Origin: JAGLQA01 sp023135565
GTDB lineage: Bacteria > Acidobacteriota > Aminicenantia > UBA2199
Length of the DNA: 27,285 nucleotides
Assembly: GCA_030639305.1 (NCBI GenBank)
Contig: DAOWCY010000087.1
Location: forward strand, 1-27,285
Direction of reading: 5' to 3'
This document shows positions 23,924-27,285 of the stretch, piece after piece. Each line of letters opens with the position of its first letter. Within the stretch, counting starts at the first letter, position 1. Both the position numbers and the translations under genes were made by a program. The notes beneath the pieces were generated by a model. It searched no databases, had not been told where the DNA came from, and saw nothing but the letters and a program-made list of their open reading frames with translations.

Positions 23924-24027
23924 CGCCAGCGCCAGCCCCGCCACGAGGGCAAGATATAGAAAAAAAGCATAGGGCGAATAGGGCGAATAAGACATATAAC
24001 GCAGGGAGCAGCGTGTGAGCGCTTTTG

Positions 24028-24117
24028 ATTTTTTAACAAAAGTTTTGATCAAACTTTTTCAAAAGTTTGGCCCCCGGCAGGGACTACCCTCCCCACGTGG
24101 TGGGGCCGCCGGAGGCT
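24028..24117. repeat. Intergenic hairpin repeat, copy G (reverse orientation)
   Basis: AAAAGTTTTGATCAAACTTTTT, with the hairpin at 24050-24069, CCCCCGGCAGGGA, a CCCCACGTGGTGGGG hairpin variant and GCCGCCGGAGGC. It lies between two convergent genes, where it could end transcription both ways. Bases 23924-24027 show a short GGGCGAATA duplication and nothing else I can support. Confidence 0.8.
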
Positions 24118-25594
24118 AATAGGATTGAAGAAGTCCTGTCATTTCGTTAAATTCATCAATCAACTCGTCCCAACGCTCTGCCTGGTTAAAAATCCCGGCC
24201 CAAATTTCCCGGTCGTACCACAAACGGTTGAGGTCTTCGATTTCCTTTTCCTGCTGTTCGATCCAGGTAAAATATTTCAGGTTGTGGATGGTTTTCCGGT
24301 CTGTATAAGTTAGTTCTTTCATATGATCGACAGCAGCACCGTACAGGCATTTTTCTAAATCTTTTGCCGCCTGTAATGGCGTATATTCTCCCCGCTCTTC
24401 CCTGAGTTCTATTAGGCGCGAATCATACATGTCCGCCGAATCGGCAGCCACGGTAAAAACAATATCGGCGCCGGTCATTTCGTAATATTTGGCCGTTTTG
24501 ATGGCGGCCAGGATGTTGGCGATGGAAGAGATACCTAACAGTTCCAACCTATCCACGAATTCCTTATTCATGCCTGCTGAAACAAGATACTGCTTGCCTT
24601 TCTCCTCGTTGAACAACCGCAAAAGCCTCATGCAGTCTTCATCGTCTATGGCAGCCACCGCATCGGTGTTTTTCACATTGTGCACCCAGGGCACATGTTT
24701 GTCGCCGATGCCCTCGATACGGTGCCCGCCGAACCCGTTGTAAAGCAAAGTGGGACACTGTAAAGCTTCGGATGCCGTTACTTTTAAAAGGGGGAATCCC
24801 GTCCTGAGATAATCGCCGGCGGCAATAGTTCCGGCTGAACCGGTAGCTGAGACAAAAGCCGCCAGCCGGCTGTTTTTCTTTTTTTCCCGGTTATAAACCT
24901 CTTCGATGGCCGGGCCGGTAACGTTATAGTGCCAGACCGGGTTGCCGAACTCATCGAACTGGTTGAAAATCACGCAGTCTTTACGGGTTCTCCTGATTTC
25001 CCAGCATTTATCGTAGATCTCTTTGACATTGGATTCGCAGCCCGGGGTGGCGATCACTTCCGCCCCGATCTCTTCGAGCCAGGTGAACCGTTCTTTGCTC
25101 ATCTCTTCCGGCAGGATGGCAACCGCTGTGCAGCCCATCAGGTAAGAGTCGAAAGCCCCGCCGCGGCAGTAATTCCCGGTAGAAGGCCATACCGCTTTAT
25201 GATAGGTGGGGTCGAATTGCCCGGTGATGATTTTGGGAACCAGACAGCCGTAGGCAGCGCCTACCTTATGAGCGCCGGTAGGGAAATATTTGCCCACGAT
25301 AGCTAAAATACGCGCCGGCACACCGGTCAGTTCTTGCGGCAGTTCGATATAGTTGACGCCGCCGAAAAGCCCCCCTTTCTCTTTGGGCTCGTTTTTCCAG
25401 GTGATGCGGAAAAGGTTCAGGGGGTCTAAATCCCACAGCCCGATATTTTTTAATTTATCTTTTATTTTTTGCGGGATTAAACCCGGATCCTGCTGTTGAG
25501 CAAAAGTAGGCAGGATAATACCCCTTTTGGCAAAGTGGGCGGCTGTTTTTTTTAATGTGTCCCGGTCGATTACTTTGTCAATAATTTCTATCAT
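24116..25594 (-). CDS. Fold-type II PLP-dependent enzyme, specificity unknown
   Basis: 492 aa. YFPTGAHKVGAAYGCLVPKI holds the predicted Schiff-base lysine (K110), WPSTGNYCRGG the substrate/cofactor-binding loop (N141), and VSATGSAGTIAAGDYL the glycine-rich phosphate-binding loop. This places it in the TrpB / threonine synthase / cysteine synthase superfamily (PF00291). It is longer than cysteine synthase (about 310) and has N- and C-terminal extensions, matching an uncharacterised group usually annotated only as a PLP-dependent enzyme. The reaction is probably beta-elimination or replacement on an amino acid, but no residue seen here decides it. AAGGAGCT six bases before the ATG; a promoter with a palindrome in its spacer lies at 25617-25645. 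Monocistronic. Confidence 0.9.
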   Translation of the reverse strand: MIEIIDKVIDRDTLKKTAAHFAKRGIILPTFAQQQDPGLIPQKIKDKLKNIGLWDLDPLNLFRITWKNEPKEKGGLFGGVNYIELPQELTGVPARILAIVGKYFPTGAHKVGAAYGCLVPKIITGQFDPTYHKAVWPSTGNYCRGGAFDSYLMGCTAVAILPEEMSKERFTWLEEIGAEVIATPGCESNVKEIYDKCWEIRRTRKDCVIFNQFDEFGNPVWHYNVTGPAIEEVYNREKKKNSRLAAFVSATGSAGTIAAGDYLRTGFPLLKVTASEALQCPTLLYNGFGGHRIEGIGDKHVPWVHNVKNTDAVAAIDDEDCMRLLRLFNEEKGKQYLVSAGMNKEFVDRLELLGISSIANILAAIKTAKYYEMTGADIVFTVAADSADMYDSRLIELREERGEYTPLQAAKDLEKCLYGAAVDHMKELTYTDRKTIHNLKYFTWIEQQEKEIEDLNRLWYDREIWAGIFNQAERWDELIDEFNEMTGLLQSY

Positions 25595-25616
25595 TATATA
25601 GCTCCTTGACCGGTAT

Positions 25617-25645
25617 AATATACTTTATATTGAATATAAATACAA
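25617..25645 (-). promoter_or_regulatory. Promoter of the PLP enzyme, with palindrome in the spacer
   Basis: On the minus strand, TTGTAT (25640-25645), 17 bases containing the palindrome TATATTCAATATA, then TATATT (25617-25622). The same module precedes the DUF4143 gene. Confidence 0.5.
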
Positions 25646-25689
25646 GTACGCCTCGCCTCCGGGGGTGCGGCGCACCCAACCTATAAGCC
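25628..25689. repeat. 62-bp direct repeat, left copy
   Basis: TATTGAATATAAATACAAGT followed by ACGCCTCGCCTCCGG, the GGGTGCGGCGCACCC hairpin and AACCTATAAGCC. Matches 27091-27151 with one substitution and a one-base length difference. The two copies bracket the DUF4143 ATPase gene in direct orientation. Confidence 0.85.
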
Positions 25690-25737
25690 GAGGCCCGGAA
25701 ATCCAAAACCCGCAGTGTGAAACAAATGCGAACATAT

Positions 25738-26970
25738 TTATAACCCTGGAAAAAATAAAGAAAATTCCCATGGATTGACATTCGCAACCTTACATGCTGA
25801 TGCCGGCAGCGTTCCTTCCAGGCTGATACAAAAAGCGTTTTCGGGCTTATACTTTGAAATAAAATATTTTAAGGGTGTAAAATTCATCCTTGCCGCATTT
25901 ATTTTCACTTCCACCGGGAATATCGTATTTTCCAGGTTAACGATAAAGTCGATCTCCTTTTTATCTTGCGTTCGCCAATAGTTGAGATTGTTTACACCGA
26001 TATTTTTGACAAACTCGGAAAAAATCGAAGTTTCAAAGGCATTACCGAGTATCTTCGGGGGAAGTGTTTTCAACCAGAGCATATGAAGCAGCCCGGTATC
26101 ATAAAAAAATATCTTCGGCGTTTTAAACAATTCTGAACGCACATTCCTGTGAAATGGAGGCAGCAGTTTGATAATATACGTGTTTTCGAGAATAAATAAG
26201 TACTCATCTATCGTCTGCTTTGCCAGCCGGGACGAATTGGCCAGTTCCGTCACATTTAACAATTGTCCGCTTTGACTTGCCAACACTCGCAGTAGTTTGT
26301 TAAATTTAGTAATATCCTTGACCCTGGCCAGGTCACGAATGTCCTTCTTGACATATGTGTCTATAATTTGTTGGAGATATTTTTCTTTCATGGCAATGGA
26401 TTCCGCCAATACGATTTTGGGATATCCACCGTACAAAACATATTCTGCATAAAGCTGCCTGAGATCATCTATTAGCTTTGGCGACGTAATTTTTATTTCC
26501 AGGTTGAAAGACGCGCATTTGAATTTTAGGAACTCCTCGAAATCCAGGGGGTAAAGCTCGAAATCCACTGTCCTGCCAACCAATGAATCCTTGAACTTGT
26601 CTTTTATTTCAAAACTCGATGAACCGGATACAATCAGCTTTAAATAGGGATAGTGGTCGTGAATAAGCTTTAAAAAAGAAGAAGGTTCGGAGAGATATTG
26701 GATTTCATCGATTAATAGATAGAATTTTTCCTGGTTTTTAAGCATTCCTTTTTGTTTTAGGTACGCAGTGACACTGTCGGGGCCCTGGTTGCAGATATCC
26801 AAAAGATTGCTGAACTCTAAATCGAAATAGGCGGTATCTTCAGCCGGTAAATCTTTCATTAATATTTTAAGCAGGGTGGTTTTGCCGGTTTGCCTTGCTC
26901 CTTTAATTACAATAATATCGTCGGTTGGAATATACGGCTTTATCTCTTTGTATATCTTCCTGTCATACAT
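25738..26970 (-). CDS. AAA ATPase with DUF4143 domain
   Basis: 410 aa. IVIKGARQTGKTTLLKIL has Walker A (G24 to T31), FYLLIDEIQYL has Walker B (85-91), and IVSGSSSFEI plus GRTVDFELYPLDFEEFL are the sensor region typical of the AAA_14/DUF4143 group. The C-terminal part (about 195-400) has YAEYVLYGGYPKIVL, LLRVLASQSGQLLNVTELA and a restriction-endonuclease-like core, EIDFIVN then FPVEVKI. The biological role of this very common family is not established; it is often patchily distributed and thought mobile. GGAGGT lies ten bases before the ATG. Flanking 62-bp direct repeats suggest the gene arrived or can leave as a unit. Its last codons (FFPGL) end close to the left repeat. Confidence 0.93.
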   Translation of the reverse strand: MYDRKIYKEIKPYIPTDDIIVIKGARQTGKTTLLKILMKDLPAEDTAYFDLEFSNLLDICNQGPDSVTAYLKQKGMLKNQEKFYLLIDEIQYLSEPSSFLKLIHDHYPYLKLIVSGSSSFEIKDKFKDSLVGRTVDFELYPLDFEEFLKFKCASFNLEIKITSPKLIDDLRQLYAEYVLYGGYPKIVLAESIAMKEKYLQQIIDTYVKKDIRDLARVKDITKFNKLLRVLASQSGQLLNVTELANSSRLAKQTIDEYLFILENTYIIKLLPPFHRNVRSELFKTPKIFFYDTGLLHMLWLKTLPPKILGNAFETSIFSEFVKNIGVNNLNYWRTQDKKEIDFIVNLENTIFPVEVKINAARMNFTPLKYFISKYKPENAFCISLEGTLPASACKVANVNPWEFSLFFPGL

Positions 26971-27013
26971 AGCGTGTGCTTACCTCCAGGTTTATTATAA
27001 TAAAATCAAGTTT

Positions 27014-27042
27014 AGTTTACCATATATTCAATATAAATACAA
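27014..27042 (-). promoter_or_regulatory. Promoter of the DUF4143 gene
   Basis: On the minus strand, TTGTAT (27037-27042), 17 bases containing TATATTGAATATA, then TAAACT (27014-27019). The -35 and palindrome recur in the tandem units upstream. Confidence 0.5.
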
Positions 27043-27110
27043 GTGTACTTTGCTTTATATTCAATATAAATACAAGTGTACTTTGCTTTATATTCAATAT
27101 AAATACAAGT
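27025..27110. repeat. 33-bp tandem repeat, 2.6 units
   Basis: Units 27025-27057 and 27058-27090 are identical by eye; the third (27091-27110) keeps the first 20 bases and then becomes the 62-bp direct repeat. Each unit holds the palindrome ATATTCAATAT. The 33-bp length keeps a frame open (unit YIQYKYKCTLL), but no gene start supports it. Confidence 0.88.
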
Positions 27111-27203
27111 ACGCCTCGCCTCCGGGGTGCGGCGCACCCAACCTATAAGCCTCCGGCGGCCCCACGCGCGTGGGGAGGCGTTAAGCCGTTGCGCGGCAAG
27201 AAC
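27091..27203. repeat. 62-bp direct repeat, right copy, with added hairpin modules
   Basis: 27091-27151 repeats 25628-25689. It continues with GCCTCCGGCGGCC, a CCCCACGCGCGTGGGG hairpin and a GCCGTTGCGCGGC module of the dispersed family. Confidence 0.8.
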
Positions 27204-27235
27204 CCTGCAATACTGTTGCCTTAAGCATCTATAGC

Positions 27236-27285
27236 GCTCATTAAAATTGACCCGCCTGTGCTCATATAAATTGACCCACCTGCGG
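27236..27285. mobile_element. Possible end of an IS21-type element (partial, window edge)
   Basis: Two tandem units, GCTCATTAAAATTGACCCGC and GCTCATATAAATTGACCCAC, starting at 27236 and 27260. Repeated AAATTGACCC words near the tip are typical of the multiple terminal repeats of IS21-family elements. No transposase is in view. Confidence 0.35.

Noticed and set aside
27025..27110. CRISPR-like array
   Set aside because: The 33-bp units are directly abutting with no unique spacers.
26976..27224. Plus-strand frames with repeated YIQYKYKCTLL units
   Set aside because: Produced by the 33-bp tandem repeat; no ribosome binding site, and they overlap the DUF4143 promoter.

Overview
The window reads as a chromosomal segment of an uncultured or poorly characterised, probably anaerobic, diderm-type bacterium of medium G+C. 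Three things suggest this: the radical-SAM, DUF362 and 4Fe-4S proteins; the Tat and lipoprotein signals; and a dense family of short intergenic hairpin repeats. No rRNA, tRNA or phylogenetic marker is present, so I do not name a phylum. Strong sigma70-type promoters and AGGAGG-type ribosome binding sites can be read directly.

Layout. 1-1835: a minus-strand membrane-anchored beta-propeller-like protein among repeats. 1836-3764: a RecQ-family helicase (-). 3991-4504: two small orphan antitoxin-like genes (+), the second a HicB that has lost its C-terminus. 4501-8601: an AmmeMemoRadiSam cluster (-), consisting of a fused AmrB-AmrA lipoprotein, a DUF362 protein and a Tat-signal AmrS radical SAM enzyme, each separated by repeat elements. 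8775-11291: a single 838-aa gene (+) joining a Cap12/Pycsar-type TIR domain, a possible PLD-like middle domain and a complete MOFRL-type glycerate 2-kinase. 11305-13784: a two-gene polysaccharide operon (-). 13984-14559: lexA (+). 15014-16895: an AAA/OLD-like ATPase coupled to a TOPRIM/DUF4276-like protein (+). 17073-18380: a Tat-exported aldo/keto reductase with 4Fe-4S clusters. 18550-22461: a structured leader, putP, and a NatA/NatB-like ABC exporter. 22640-23923: a second DUF362 protein. 24116-25594: a fold-type II PLP enzyme (-). 25738-26970: an AAA ATPase with a DUF4143 domain (-), bounded by 62-bp direct repeats. The last 50 bases carry a tandem motif resembling the end of an IS21-type element.

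The most promising undescribed system is the TIR / PLD-like / glycerate-kinase fusion at 8775-11291. It is a complete single gene with its own strong promoter, keeps the TIR glutamate and the kinase motifs, and has no nucleotidyl cyclase or other CBASS/Pycsar partner beside it. I infer a one-protein immune or stress effector in which a metabolic-kinase fold, or the middle domain, gates NAD-directed TIR activity. The ATPase/TOPRIM-like pair 3.7 kb downstream is a second defence candidate.

A second theme is the non-coding DNA. Several hairpin modules recur in mixed combinations in almost every intergenic gap. In places they run into genes, supplying the N-terminus of the propeller protein, the C-terminal codons of AmrB-AmrA, possibly its inter-domain linker, and the ribosome binding site of amrS.
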